A stretch of DNA of 64,000 bases, taken from positions 1-64,000 of the forward strand of contig JAEXYH010000041.1 of assembly GCA_023451735.1 (NCBI GenBank), given 5' to 3'. Positions 17,716 to 26,025 of the stretch are shown here, piece after piece (position 1 is the first letter of the stretch; each line of letters opens with the position of its first letter). The notes beneath the pieces were generated by a model. It was not told the origin of the DNA. It was given only the letters and a program-made list of their open reading frames with translations, and ran no database searches. The stretch comes from Pseudomonadota bacterium (GTDB taxonomy: Bacteria; Pseudomonadota; Alphaproteobacteria; Rhizobiales; Rhizobiaceae). The position numbers and the translations under genes were made by a program.

Positions 17716-18770
17716 CAGCCCTTCTCCCCCGTTGCGAGGTTTGCGGGCCGCTCCGTCGAGAGACCTGCCATGTCCTTCGGCTGTCTGTTCACCAGCTTCC
17801 GGTAGGTGGAGATCGCGATGCCGACGAGACCACCTCGGGCGACGAGTGTCACGACAATGATCAGGAAGCCGAAGAGACCAGGCGACATCTCGCCGGACAG
17901 GGCGAAGTAATCGGTAGCCGACACCAACACGATGGCTCCCACCAACGTGCCAAGAATGGTCTTTTTGCCGCCGACGATCGTGTAGGTGATGTAAGTGACC
18001 GACGACATCGGCGCAAAAGATGTGGGATGCGCGGTCAGGAGCATGTTGACCAGCGCAAAACCTGCAAAACCCGACACCCCCGCGGCCACGGTGAAAGCCA
18101 TAGCCTTGTATTTCCAGGCAGCCAGCCCGAGGCTCTCGGCAAGCACATCATTCGTCTCGATCGCCGCAAATTCGTAGCGATACCAGCGCGTGAAGACGGC
18201 AGTGATCAGGAAGCCGGTGAAGGCGAGCGCACAGGTGGTAACGAGAACAAGCGAATTGTCCCACAACTCCATGCCGAAGAAGGTGACCGCCGGCATACCA
18301 ACAAGGCCGTTGGCGCCGCCCGTCAGCGGTTCTGCTTCAAACAGGAGAAGCTGGACGATCTCCGTGAGCACAAAAGTCACGAGGACGAAGTAAACGCCCT
18401 TCAGCCGCAGGATCAGGGAGCCAAGCGGGATGGCACAGAGGGCCGGCACGGCAAACGCAGATGCCGCAAGGATAAAGATATCGGTCACCCCGAGCCGCAG
18501 GCTCAGGATCGCAACCGTATATCCGCCGATCGCCATGAAAGCGGGCACGGCAAAGCTCATCAGGTCGAGCCGCTGCATGATGTAGACGCCGAGCGCTGCA
18601 GTCGCCGCGATCAGGATGAGGTTGGTTTGCGAAAGTATATGAGGGTTGGAACTCAAAAACGGAACCGCGAAGGACATCGCCAGGATCGCAAGCGTAATCC
18701 AGTCAGGGATGCCGAAAAACGGTTGGCGCTTATCAGTTGCGACAGGGGCAGAGGAAATGAGGTTGCTCAT
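17715..18770 (-). CDS. livM: Branched-chain-amino-acid-type ABC transporter permease
   Basis: 351 residues, strongly hydrophobic with about eight to ten membrane spans (for example WITLAILAMSFAVPFLS and FVLVTFVLTEIVQLLLF). The LivM-type block TNDVLAESLGLAAWKYKAMA precedes AGVSGFAGFALVNM. It forms the translocation pore with LivH. It overlaps livH by 4 bp (ATGA) and livG by 1 bp. Confidence 0.94.
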   Translation of the reverse strand: MSNLISSAPVATDKRQPFFGIPDWITLAILAMSFAVPFLSSNPHILSQTNLILIAATAALGVYIMQRLDLMSFAVPAFMAIGGYTVAILSLRLGVTDIFILAASAFAVPALCAIPLGSLILRLKGVYFVLVTFVLTEIVQLLLFEAEPLTGGANGLVGMPAVTFFGMELWDNSLVLVTTCALAFTGFLITAVFTRWYRYEFAAIETNDVLAESLGLAAWKYKAMAFTVAAGVSGFAGFALVNMLLTAHPTSFAPMSSVTYITYTIVGGKKTILGTLVGAIVLVSATDYFALSGEMSPGLFGFLIIVVTLVARGGLVGIAISTYRKLVNRQPKDMAGLSTERPANLATGEKG

Positions 18771-19633
18771 GAGCGACGGACCTCCCGGCCGAAGAGCCCC
18801 TGGGGCCGCACGACGAGAATGACCATGACGAGGGCAAAGAGTGTGAGTGCCCCTTTCGAACCGCCGAGATAGACTGCGGCATAGGCCTCGATCAAGCCGA
18901 CAATGAATGCCGCAACAGTCGCGCCGGTGACACTACCAAGTCCGCCCAGGATGACGGTCAAAAAGGAATAGGCAAGCGTCGCGTCACCCACATGCGGTGC
19001 AAGCGACAGGATTGGCGTCACAAGTGCACCAGTCACGCCGGCAAGGCCGGTGGCAAGAGCGAAGGCGAAGGGAAACAGTGCCTTGGTGCGCATGCCGAGA
19101 GCACTCGCCACCGCACGGTCCTCCGCCATCGCCCGCATGCCGCGGCCGATATTCGTCCGATAGACGAGCCAGTAGACCAGCGCGATGGCGACAAGGCAGG
19201 CGCCGAGCACGATCATGTTGGCATAGGGAAAATACACGCCGCCCATACGCCAGACGCCGGAGACAGGGAATGAGAACTGCGGTGATTCAGCCCCGAACAC
19301 CACGAGGATCGTCGTTGCCATCACAAGATAGAACCCCATGGTCACCATCAGCGTCGCCTGATGATCGTCGATCACCCTTTCGAGAACGATCGCCTCGAAC
19401 AGCCAGCCAAGAATGGCCGTGGCGGCAAGTGCAACCAGCACCGCTACAGCATAGGGCAGCCCAAGTGTCGAGGTGCAGTAATAGGCGACGTAGCCGCCCA
19501 TTACATAGAAGCCGCCATGGGCAAAGTTCACCACGCCGAGGATACCGAAAATCAGCGTGAACCCTAGCGCGAGCAGGGTATATTGCGACCCGAGGCTGAT
19601 GCCGATCAGCCCCGTTGTGATGAAACCTTCCAT
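18767..19633 (-). CDS. livH: Branched-chain-amino-acid-type ABC transporter permease
   Basis: 288 residues. LivH hallmarks are LGSQYTLLALGFTLIFGILG, VVNFAHGGFYVMGGYVAYY, RGMRAMAEDRAVASALGM and LGGLGSVTGATVAAFIVGL, ending VRPQGLFGREVRRS. It has eight or so membrane spans. It is 11 bp after livK and overlaps livM by 4 bp, so all transporter genes are coupled. Confidence 0.95.
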   Translation of the reverse strand: MEGFITTGLIGISLGSQYTLLALGFTLIFGILGVVNFAHGGFYVMGGYVAYYCTSTLGLPYAVAVLVALAATAILGWLFEAIVLERVIDDHQATLMVTMGFYLVMATTILVVFGAESPQFSFPVSGVWRMGGVYFPYANMIVLGACLVAIALVYWLVYRTNIGRGMRAMAEDRAVASALGMRTKALFPFAFALATGLAGVTGALVTPILSLAPHVGDATLAYSFLTVILGGLGSVTGATVAAFIVGLIEAYAAVYLGGSKGALTLFALVMVILVVRPQGLFGREVRRS

Positions 19634-19644
19634 AATTCTTGTCC

Positions 19645-20817
19645 TTATTTTTCGCTGACCGCTTCAGCGCGCAGGTAGGGCTGCTTCTGCCCGTTCTGGA
19701 CGATGCCTATGGCAAACGGGTAGGACATTTCCTGATTGATGCCGAAGAAGGACTGGCCTATCCAATGGCCCTTGCCGATGTTCGCGTCCTCTACCGGAAG
19801 CGCGCGCATGGCATCGGCAATCTTCTGGGTGTCGTCGACGGTTCCGGCCGAAGCGACGGCCTTGATCATCATGCGTGCGGCAAACGTCCAGCGGAAGAAA
19901 TCGCTGTTTTCCGGCCGAGGTGATCCCATCAGCTTCTGGTATTTTTCCTCCAGAGCCTTCATGTTCTCATCCATGTAGATCGGCTCGTACCAGAGAAAAT
20001 CTTTCAGCACATCTACGCCACCGGCAACGCGTGCGATCTCATCAAAGCCCGGACCTCCGAGGCGGAAAATCGGACCTTCGAATCCCGCCTGGCGCAACTG
20101 CTTCACGATGATGCCAGCATCGCCCGCAGGCGATGACGCGAGATCGAGTGCCCCGGGATTGGAATTCATCACCCGGGTGACGATCGGCGCAAAATTGGTC
20201 GTCCCGCGCTGATAATATTCCTGGGTGACCTGGATACCTTTTTCCTTGAAAATGTCGCCGTTCACCCCGGCCACATCCGTGCCGCCCTGGTCGTTCGGCG
20301 CCACGATCGCCACACTTTCAAACTTGAAACGTTCGCGGCCTGCATCAATGATCGGCCCCGCCCAGCCGGAAGGCCCCGGCCCGATATGGAAGACACTCGG
20401 CCATTGCGGACCGATCGAGTTCTTGGCGAAACTGTTAACCATCGCAACCATGCGATTGCGGGTCGCTACCGGCTTCAGGCCAGTCACTTCCGGCGAACCT
20501 ACGCCGCCGACGATTACCTTGATGCCCTGCGCTGCGAGTTGGCTCATCGCAGAGGCCGCGCCCTCGGCCGTGTATTTCGAATCGATCACGCTCGTGCTGA
20601 CGGTGCAGGCTTCGCCATCAATGACGATAAGTTTTTCCTCGGTCGCCTCCTTTGCCGCGAACTCGACTGCGCCACGTAGCGCGATGCCCCACTGGGCGGC
20701 CGGTCCGGACAGGACCGAAGGCGATCCAATCTTCAACTCGCAGGCCGACGAAGCGCCGACCAGAACCAGAGAAATAAAAGCAGTCCCGCCCAAAAGGCGG
20801 CCCAGGCGCAATGACAT
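19645..20817 (-). CDS. ABC transporter substrate-binding protein (LivK-like)
   Basis: 390 residues. A Sec signal peptide is visible (MSLRLGRLLGGTAFISLVLV, with likely cleavage after ASSA), then CELKIGSPSVLSGPAAQWGI, the standard start of a type I periplasmic binding fold for branched-chain or amide-like ligands. The Cys after ASSA does not sit in a clear lipobox but should be noted. Start 20817 is chosen because it gives the signal peptide and has GGAGG nine bases upstream; the frame stays open further but without coding character. It is the first gene of the roughly 20 kb array and therefore defines its promoter. The ligand is unknown; the binding-pocket stretch GGVGSPEVTGLKPVATRNRM differs from classic Leu/Ile/Val binders. 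Confidence 0.92.
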   Translation of the reverse strand: MSLRLGRLLGGTAFISLVLVGASSACELKIGSPSVLSGPAAQWGIALRGAVEFAAKEATEEKLIVIDGEACTVSTSVIDSKYTAEGAASAMSQLAAQGIKVIVGGVGSPEVTGLKPVATRNRMVAMVNSFAKNSIGPQWPSVFHIGPGPSGWAGPIIDAGRERFKFESVAIVAPNDQGGTDVAGVNGDIFKEKGIQVTQEYYQRGTTNFAPIVTRVMNSNPGALDLASSPAGDAGIIVKQLRQAGFEGPIFRLGGPGFDEIARVAGGVDVLKDFLWYEPIYMDENMKALEEKYQKLMGSPRPENSDFFRWTFAARMMIKAVASAGTVDDTQKIADAMRALPVEDANIGKGHWIGQSFFGINQEMSYPFAIGIVQNGQKQPYLRAEAVSEK

Positions 20818-20915
20818 TGTCGATCTCCTCCCAAAGACGGCAAGCGCGCAAATCTTCACTCTCATGACGACGGCGACTACTCCCAAGTCGCCGTCATTTT
20901 GCGCTCGCAAGACAG

Positions 20916-20944
20916 ACAATAACCGTGACAAGAACGAACGTCAA
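20916..20944 (-). promoter_or_regulatory. Sigma70-type promoter of the livK array
   Basis: Read on the minus strand, TTGACG (20944-20939), a 17-base spacer, then TATTGT (20921-20916). The spacing is ideal and the -35 box nearly consensus. Transcription would start near 20909, about 90 bases before the livK start. The -35 box directly abuts a palindrome (20945-20956) of LacI-operator type. The call is by eye and not mapped. Confidence 0.6.
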
Positions 20945-20956
20945 TAAAACGTTTCA
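20945..20956. promoter_or_regulatory. Putative LacI-family operator, proximal site
   Basis: TAAAACGTTTCA, a near-perfect 12-bp palindrome with the central CG and AAACGTTT core typical of LacI/GalR-type operators. It touches the -35 box of the livK promoter, where bound repressor would block RNA polymerase. The likely ligand is the LacI protein encoded at 8881-9915. Confidence 0.6.
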
Positions 20957-21058
20957 TCAAAATCACATCAATCTGAAATATACGACAAAAATACTATTTA
21001 ACTATTTAAATTCAAAAATTTAGCATGGTTTTTGTGCGACACGGCAATCATAAAATTT

Positions 21059-21082
21059 CGCACATGCAGCACAATATGTGCG
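21059..21082. repeat. Inverted repeat CGCACAT / ATGTGCG in the array leader region
   Basis: Seven-bp perfect arms (21059-21065 and 21076-21082) around a 10-base spacer, inside an AT-rich stretch (about 20940-21110) upstream of the livK promoter. No T-run follows, so it is not a terminator. A regulator-binding dyad is possible. A related GTGCGAC string occurs nearby at 21034-21040 and 21078-21084. Confidence 0.4.
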
Positions 21083-21100
21083 ACGCAAAATAATTATTAT

Positions 21101-21112
21101 TGAAACGTTCCA
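21101..21112. promoter_or_regulatory. Putative LacI-family operator, distal site
   Basis: TGAAACGTTCCA, one mismatch from the palindrome TGAAACGTTTCA and sharing its core with the site 156 bp downstream. Two operators about 15 helical turns apart would allow DNA looping by a tetrameric LacI protein. Confidence 0.5.
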
Positions 21113-21261
21113 TCGCGACCTTGACTTCTTACAACCCGAAAAGGGGTTGGAAAAAATGCCAGTCGCGAAGGCCGCTCCACACCATATAAAATTCCGCAAC
21201 CGAACCGCCGGTCCACGCAGACCGTCGATCCACAGATGAAGACAACGTGGTCAATATCTGA

Positions 21262-21345
21262 AGCTCTCGAAGGGGCTCGAACCCGGACCCTCGCAATTCA
21301 CTGATTGTTGTGATGCCCTAACGGCTGCTTCACCGACAATATTCC
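21262..21345 (-). other. tRNA-like relic (degenerate)
   Basis: On the minus strand this stretch has a perfect B-box-like GGTTCGAGCC (21283-21274), a D-arm-like GTGA...TCAC stem (21310-21313 and 21330-21333) around GTTAGGGCA, and a CAAT/ATTG stem between them. The acceptor ends do not pair, the T-stem keeps only three pairs and U33 is missing, so it is not a functional tRNA. It could be a decayed tRNA or an old attachment-site duplicate. The rest of 21113-21488 shows no gene. Confidence 0.3.
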
Positions 21346-21488
21346 GAGACGAGACTTCGGGCGCCTCTCTTCGGTTGTGCGATGGCTTGGTTTGAAAGCC
21401 ATTCCACCAACAGCCACTGCCTTACACTGCCCGGATCAAACCGATTAATGATCAGCCCGAGAATGATTGCGGGATGGACGACCCAACG

Positions 21489-21698
21489 CTATTTCGCGGG
21501 AAAAGGCTGGATTTCAGCTGACCAATAATACTTGGCGGTGTTTTGTCTGTTGCGGATGATCTGGCAGGCGGTTTCTGGGTCCCTACCTGCAAAGGTATCC
21601 GGGTCGGCACCGCACGTGAGACAATACATTCGCCGATAAACAACTGCCGCGAAATACCGCAGCGCTAGCGCAGCATCGTTCAATTCGTTGGCAGTCAA
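21489..21698 (-). CDS. Small unknown protein, paralogue of the upstream gene product
   Basis: 69 residues if started from a TTG at 21698; no strong ribosome site is visible, so the start is uncertain. Residues 15-55 (starting RYFAAVVYRR, with CGAD at 29-32 and DPETA at 40-44) align without gaps to residues 46-86 of the 188-residue protein just upstream, with 17 identities in 41 positions, which argues that it is a real gene or a shortened copy. It starts 28 bp after the upstream stop, on the same strand. The function is unknown; a cysteine-containing helical module is all that can be said. Confidence 0.5.
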   Translation of the reverse strand: MTANELNDAALALRYFAAVVYRRMYCLTCGADPDTFAGRDPETACQIIRNRQNTAKYYWSAEIQPFPAK

Positions 21699-21726
21699 TT
21701 GATCTTGGATACCTGACCCACTGGCG

Positions 21727-22293
21727 TTACCTCAAGGGCGCGGCGGTGAGGAGTGACAGATAGGCTTTTGCTTTCTCAGTAAATTCTCGGTCAGTGTCTG
21801 ATGGGTAGTCAATGGCTGCATGGCGGGCATCGATCGCGGCTTCGAGGCGTTCTTCGATGTGCGGATCCGATACGCGCACATGATCGACAAGAGCGCGGAT
21901 GACCGTCTTCAACGCGAGATTTTTTGCGGAAAGTGCCAGTTGCTGTGCTTCGCTGATGTCTCTTTCGATATCCTCCGGCCGCTCATTTTTCTTCCGAATT
22001 GCCGCCGCACTACCTCGTTCCTTTTCCCAGTGACGCGCTACATTGCGACCCATATAGAGAATCCTCCATGCAGCCTCCGGGTCGCCGCCCCTGTTCGTCT
22101 CCAGATCGGCCCCACAGAGCCGCAGGAACAAATTTCGCATCATAACGTCGGTAAAGTATTCATGCGGCGACATGCGTGATCCCAGCGATCGTAGCTCGGC
22201 TCCCGCGGTCTCGGCGGCATGCTCGATTGCGGCATCGACAGCAGCTTGAAGGGTCTGTTCCACCTGTTGGAATACATAGGTGCTCTTCTGCAT
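21727..22293 (-). CDS. Unknown 188-residue protein
   Basis: The start is well supported by AAAGGAG before the ATG at 22293. The N-terminal 35 residues are an Ala/Glu-rich helix (VEQTLQAAVDAAIEHAAETA), followed by a module centred on RLCGADLE and GGDPEAAWRILYMGRNVARH (46-89), a charged linker with KKNERPEDIERD, and a helical C-terminus. There is no signal peptide or membrane span. I do not recognise the family. The central module is repeated in the small gene downstream (21489-21698). The GNAT gene lies about 46 bp upstream on the same strand. Confidence 0.7.
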   Translation of the reverse strand: MQKSTYVFQQVEQTLQAAVDAAIEHAAETAGAELRSLGSRMSPHEYFTDVMMRNLFLRLCGADLETNRGGDPEAAWRILYMGRNVARHWEKERGSAAAIRKKNERPEDIERDISEAQQLALSAKNLALKTVIRALVDHVRVSDPHIEERLEAAIDARHAAIDYPSDTDREFTEKAKAYLSLLTAAPLR

Positions 22294-22339
22294 AACACTC
22301 CTTTCCGCCGGCTCTATCTCGCTGGTTGGCAGAATTTAC

Positions 22340-22627
22340 TCATTTATTCAAAACATCCTGCCATTCCAGATGGCGTTCGATCTGCGCTTTCGCAAATGGA
22401 CAAAGCGGGATGATCCTGATGCCTTCGCGCCGGGCATCCTCTACCGCCTGGCGGACCAATTGCTCGCCAATTTTTCGGCCGCGCAATACGGCAGGAATAT
22501 CCGTGTGGTCGATGATGATCAACCTTTGCCCCGCTCGACTGTAAGTCATTTCGGCCTCGGCCCCATCAATTACGATCCGGTAGCGCCCCTTGGACACGCC
22601 ATCTTCCCGTTCAACGACTTCGCTCAA
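22340..22627 (-). CDS. GNAT-family N-acetyltransferase, small YidJ/NATD1-like type
   Basis: 95 residues. The short GNAT pattern is complete for this subfamily: RLIIIDHTDIPAVLRGRKIG (acetyl-CoA-binding R-x-x-G turn), LVRQAVEDARREGIRIIPLC and the end motif PFAKAQIERHLEWQDVL. Such proteins are single-domain acetyltransferases of unknown substrate that are common in proteobacteria. It is likely co-transcribed with the two unknown genes downstream. Confidence 0.85.
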   Translation of the reverse strand: MSEVVEREDGVSKGRYRIVIDGAEAEMTYSRAGQRLIIIDHTDIPAVLRGRKIGEQLVRQAVEDARREGIRIIPLCPFAKAQIERHLEWQDVLNK

Positions 22628-22702
22628 CGCATTTCCTCCGTATCAATCCTGTGTCTGATGTGTCCTCGGATGACCTTCCCCATCCAAGCCGACCAGCAAA
22701 AA

Positions 22703-23638
22703 TTATTCAGGCAAGGGGATGTGCTCATCCCTGTCGCCGGTCGGGAGATCGAAACGACCCTCACCCCAGTTTTCAGCCTGCCACTCGGCCTTGGCCTCCT
22801 CGATGCGCTCCTTCGAAGAGGCGACGAAATTCCACCAGATGTAGCGTGGTCCCGAAAGTGTGGCACCGCCCAGCGCCATCAGCCTGGCACCTTGGCCACC
22901 GGCGGTGACCGTGATCCTGTCGCCGGGACGGAACACCATCATCTGCGGTGCCTCGAAGTCCTGGCCTGCAATAGAGATCGAACCCTCGACGATATAGATA
23001 CCACGATCCTCGTGATCGTCCGGAAGGGGTAACCGAGCGCCTGCCTCCAGCGCGACATCGGCGTAGAAAGTGTCGGAAAACATCGTTGCGGGAGCGTCTT
23101 TGCCGTAGGCGTTTCCCAGGATGAGCCGCACCTTGACACCGTGGTCCTCGATTATTGGAAGCGCATTCTTACCGTGATGCTCGAACATCGGCGCCATGTC
23201 TTCATGACTGTCGGGAAGCGCGACCCAAGTCTGTATTCCCAACAGGCTTTGTGGCCCGCTACGGCCCGCCGCTGTTGTGCGCTCGGAGTGCGAAACACCC
23301 CGCCCCGCGACCATCCAGTTGAGCTCGCCGGGGCGGATTATCTGGTCGGCCCCGGTACTGTCGCGGTGATGGAAGTCGCCGCGATAGAGGTAGGTGACGG
23401 TGCCAAGACCAATATGCGGATGCGGCCGCACATCAATGCCCTGTCCAGTCAGGAACTCGGCAGGCCCGACCTGATCGAAGAAGATGAACGGCCCTACCAT
23501 CTGGCGCTTCGGCGCAGGCAACGCGCGACGTACTTCGAAGCCACCGAGGTCGCGCGAACGGGGAATGATAAGAGTGTCGATCGCGTCCAGACCGACTTCT
23601 TCGGGGCAGGCCGGCGCAATGGCGGGGTTCCAACTCAT
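22703..23638 (-). CDS. Pirin family protein
   Basis: 311 residues, a bicupin. The first cupin shows FIFFDQVGPAEFLTGQG, DVRPHPHIGLGTVTYLYRG and HRDSTGADQIIRPGELNWMV with GRGVSHSER, which includes the metal-binding His of pirins. The C-terminal Pirin_C domain has LPDDHEDRGIYIVEGSI. Bacterial pirins (YhhW type) can act as quercetin 2,3-dioxygenases or as redox regulators. Start 23638 follows GAGGAG; the open frame before it lacks coding character. It lies 154 bp after the LysR gene on the same strand and may be its target. Confidence 0.92.
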   Translation of the reverse strand: MSWNPAIAPACPEEVGLDAIDTLIIPRSRDLGGFEVRRALPAPKRQMVGPFIFFDQVGPAEFLTGQGIDVRPHPHIGLGTVTYLYRGDFHHRDSTGADQIIRPGELNWMVAGRGVSHSERTTAAGRSGPQSLLGIQTWVALPDSHEDMAPMFEHHGKNALPIIEDHGVKVRLILGNAYGKDAPATMFSDTFYADVALEAGARLPLPDDHEDRGIYIVEGSISIAGQDFEAPQMMVFRPGDRITVTAGGQGARLMALGGATLSGPRYIWWNFVASSKERIEEAKAEWQAENWGEGRFDLPTGDRDEHIPLPE

Positions 23639-23792
23639 GCATCTTCTCCTCTTCACTGTGCAAAGTAAGCGCCGCTGGGCGGCATTCCGGTCGGCAAAAG
23701 CCGTAGCCTTAACTAGAAAGCTTCGGCACCCGCGGCTAGCTGCGGGGAACGATACGCTGTGTTGCGGCAAACGGAACGTGCTGTTCGCGGCA

Positions 23793-24683
23793 TCAACTCC
23801 CTGCACCCCATAGACGCGCGTCATTCTCGAAGGATTCGATCAGAAACTCCGAAAGAACCCGCACTTTTCGAGATGGATGCGGGCTGGGGGCGCGTACGAC
23901 GTAAACTCCACCGACGGGTAGCGGAAAGCGGGTCATGATCGGAACGAGATCTCCTGAGGCGAGATAATCACGGGTGACACAATCGGGGAGCCAGGCGATG
24001 CCAAGCCCCTCAGCAGCTGCACCCGCAAGCGCCATGCCATTGTCGGTCCTGAAGCGACCCTGCGGCTGCACGGTTATGATCCTCTCACCATCCATGAATC
24101 GCCAGGTCTCCGCGCCAACCAAAGCCTGGTGTGATGTGATGTCTTCCGGCGTCTCAGGTGAGCCATGCAATCTTATATAGTCCGGGCTCGCCACCAGCTT
24201 GCCATGGATCTGGCCGACGCGTTTTGCGATCAGATTCGAATCGCGAAGGGCGCCGACACGGATCGCACAATCGAACCCGTCGACGATCAGGTCGGCGAAC
24301 CGGTCGCTGTAGTCGGCTTGGATCTGAAGCTGCGGGTGGTGGCGCGCCATTTTGGCCAGAACCGGTGCGAAATGTACCGGACCCGATGTCAGCGGAACGG
24401 CAACCCGGAAACGTCCACGGAGATCACCTTCCGGCAGGACTGCCTCGCGCGCAATGTCGATTTCGGCACAAACCTTGGCTGCATGATCGCGAAACAGGAC
24501 ACCGGCTTCCGTCAGTCCGGCTCCTCGTGTCGTTCGTGCGAGAAGCTGGGTACCGAGCGCAGCTTCGATCCTGGTTAGGCCGCGGCTGACCATCGACTTG
24601 GAGACCCCCAGTCGGCGCGCGGCCGAGGTAATCCCCCCTGAATCGGCGACCTCCACAAATATCCGCAGATCTTCGATGTCCAT
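23793..24683 (-). CDS. LysR family transcriptional regulator (copy A)
   Basis: 296 residues. The N-terminal winged HTH is MDIEDLRIFVEVADSGG with SAARRLGVSKSMVSRGLTRI, and a LysR substrate-binding domain follows from about residue 90 (FRVAVPLTSGPVHFAPVLAK). It belongs to the CrgA/PecT-like subgroup. It is strikingly similar along its whole length to the regulator at 26842-27735. It lies 37 bp downstream of the LLM oxidoreductase gene and upstream of pirin on the same strand. Confidence 0.93.
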   Translation of the reverse strand: MDIEDLRIFVEVADSGGITSAARRLGVSKSMVSRGLTRIEAALGTQLLARTTRGAGLTEAGVLFRDHAAKVCAEIDIAREAVLPEGDLRGRFRVAVPLTSGPVHFAPVLAKMARHHPQLQIQADYSDRFADLIVDGFDCAIRVGALRDSNLIAKRVGQIHGKLVASPDYIRLHGSPETPEDITSHQALVGAETWRFMDGERIITVQPQGRFRTDNGMALAGAAAEGLGIAWLPDCVTRDYLASGDLVPIMTRFPLPVGGVYVVRAPSPHPSRKVRVLSEFLIESFENDARLWGAGS

Positions 24684-24720
24684 GTGGCATGCCTCCGTTG
24701 CGAAACGGTCGATACCCGTC

Positions 24721-25752
24721 CTATCGCGTCGCCTTGATGATCGGCGCAACCTCGGCGCCCAGAAGCTCGATCGACTGCTTCATCGCTTCCGTCTCGAGCG
24801 ACGCGGTACTCATTTGAAAGGTGATGCGCGAAAGACCGCCAAGTGTTTCGCTCGCCTGCAGCATCTTGGCCGCAACAGACTTTGGATCACCAACCAGGAA
24901 TGCACCGCCGGGACCCGCCATAATCTCGAACTGCTGGCGCGTTGGTGGCGACCAGCCGCGCTCACGACCAATCTTCGTCGTCAGATGCGCCCATCCGGGG
25001 AAGAAGGCATCCTTCGCTGCCATGTCGGTTTCGGCGACGAACCCCATTGCATGCATTCCGACCTTGAGCGTCTCCGGCCGGTGCCCGGCACGCAGGCCAC
25101 TTTCGCGATAGAGATCGACAAGTGGCCGGAACCGTTCGAAATTGCCGCCGATGATCGCGACCATCAAAGGGAGGCCGAGTGCACCGGCGCGAGCGAAGGA
25201 TTCCGGCGAACCGCCAACGCCGATCCAGACCGGAAGCCGCGGTTGATGTGGACGCGGAAAGACGCCTTGCTCTTTGAGTGGCGGCCGGAAGCGGCCTTCC
25301 CAAGTGATATTGGTCGATTTACCGAGCTCGAGAAACAGGTCGAGCTTTTCGGCGAAGAGCTCATCATAGTGACGCGTATCCAGGCCGAATAGCGGGTAGG
25401 CCTCGACGAAGGATCCGCGGCCGACCACGAGTTCGGCACGACCTTTGGAAATCAGGTCGAGGGTCGCAAATTCCTGGAACACCCTAACCGGATCGGCGGC
25501 GCTCAGAACCGTTACCGCGCTCGTTAACCGGATACGGGCAGTGCGGGCCGCGGCCGCGGCCAGAATGACAGTCGGGGCGGAATCGAGAAACTCACCCCGG
25601 TGATGCTCGCCGATACCGAAAACATCGAGTCCGACGCGATCCGCGACCACGACCTCCTCGATGAGCTCGGCCATGCGGTCGGTCGGCGACGGACGCTTTC
25701 CCGTCGCCGGATCAGGAAGGATGGCTGCAAAACTGTCGATACCGATTTCCAT
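24721..25752 (-). CDS. LLM class flavin-dependent oxidoreductase
   Basis: 343 residues of the bacterial-luciferase-like TIM-barrel family. Typical stretches are ADRVGLDVFGIGEHHRGEFL, AVTVLSAADPVRVFQEFATL, ELVVGRGSFVEAYPLFG and PVWIGVGGSPESFARAGALG. It needs FMN or F420-type flavin; many members are FMNH2-dependent monooxygenases of unknown substrate. Start 25752 has AAGGA five bases upstream. The 270 bp between it and the YcaC-like gene hold nothing I can identify. Confidence 0.9.
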   Translation of the reverse strand: MEIGIDSFAAILPDPATGKRPSPTDRMAELIEEVVVADRVGLDVFGIGEHHRGEFLDSAPTVILAAAAARTARIRLTSAVTVLSAADPVRVFQEFATLDLISKGRAELVVGRGSFVEAYPLFGLDTRHYDELFAEKLDLFLELGKSTNITWEGRFRPPLKEQGVFPRPHQPRLPVWIGVGGSPESFARAGALGLPLMVAIIGGNFERFRPLVDLYRESGLRAGHRPETLKVGMHAMGFVAETDMAAKDAFFPGWAHLTTKIGRERGWSPPTRQQFEIMAGPGGAFLVGDPKSVAAKMLQASETLGGLSRITFQMSTASLETEAMKQSIELLGAEVAPIIKATR

Positions 25753-26025
25753 AGTGGTCCTTATCGCTGGTTGATCAGTTGGACTGGATCTGTTGCGCAC
25801 CAGGTCGCTTTGCCGCCGCTGCACATTCAGGTGATACCGGCGACACATCCCAGAAGCGACGCGTTACCCCCAGGCTGCGCAGCGCCCAGTCTTCTTGCAG
25901 GACGGTATCTTGCCTAGACTTTCGACGAGTGGCTGCAGGCATCGAAAAGCTTAAGAGGGATGACAAGACACCAAATGAGCCCGTATCACAGGCAGTGTCC
26001 GAGCCCCATCATCCCTGCTCCCTTT

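Noticed and set aside
17658..18872. 404-codon plus-strand open frame rich in charged residues
   Set aside because: Antisense to livM, a hydrophobic membrane protein, which always gives a charged shadow on the other strand.
21262..21345. Functional tRNA gene
   Set aside because: Acceptor stem and most of the T-stem do not pair and U33 is missing, so it is listed only as a relic.
21820..22179. 119-codon plus-strand open frame opposite the unknown 188-residue gene
   Set aside because: The minus-strand gene has a strong ribosome site and a paralogous module in its neighbour; the plus-strand frame has neither.
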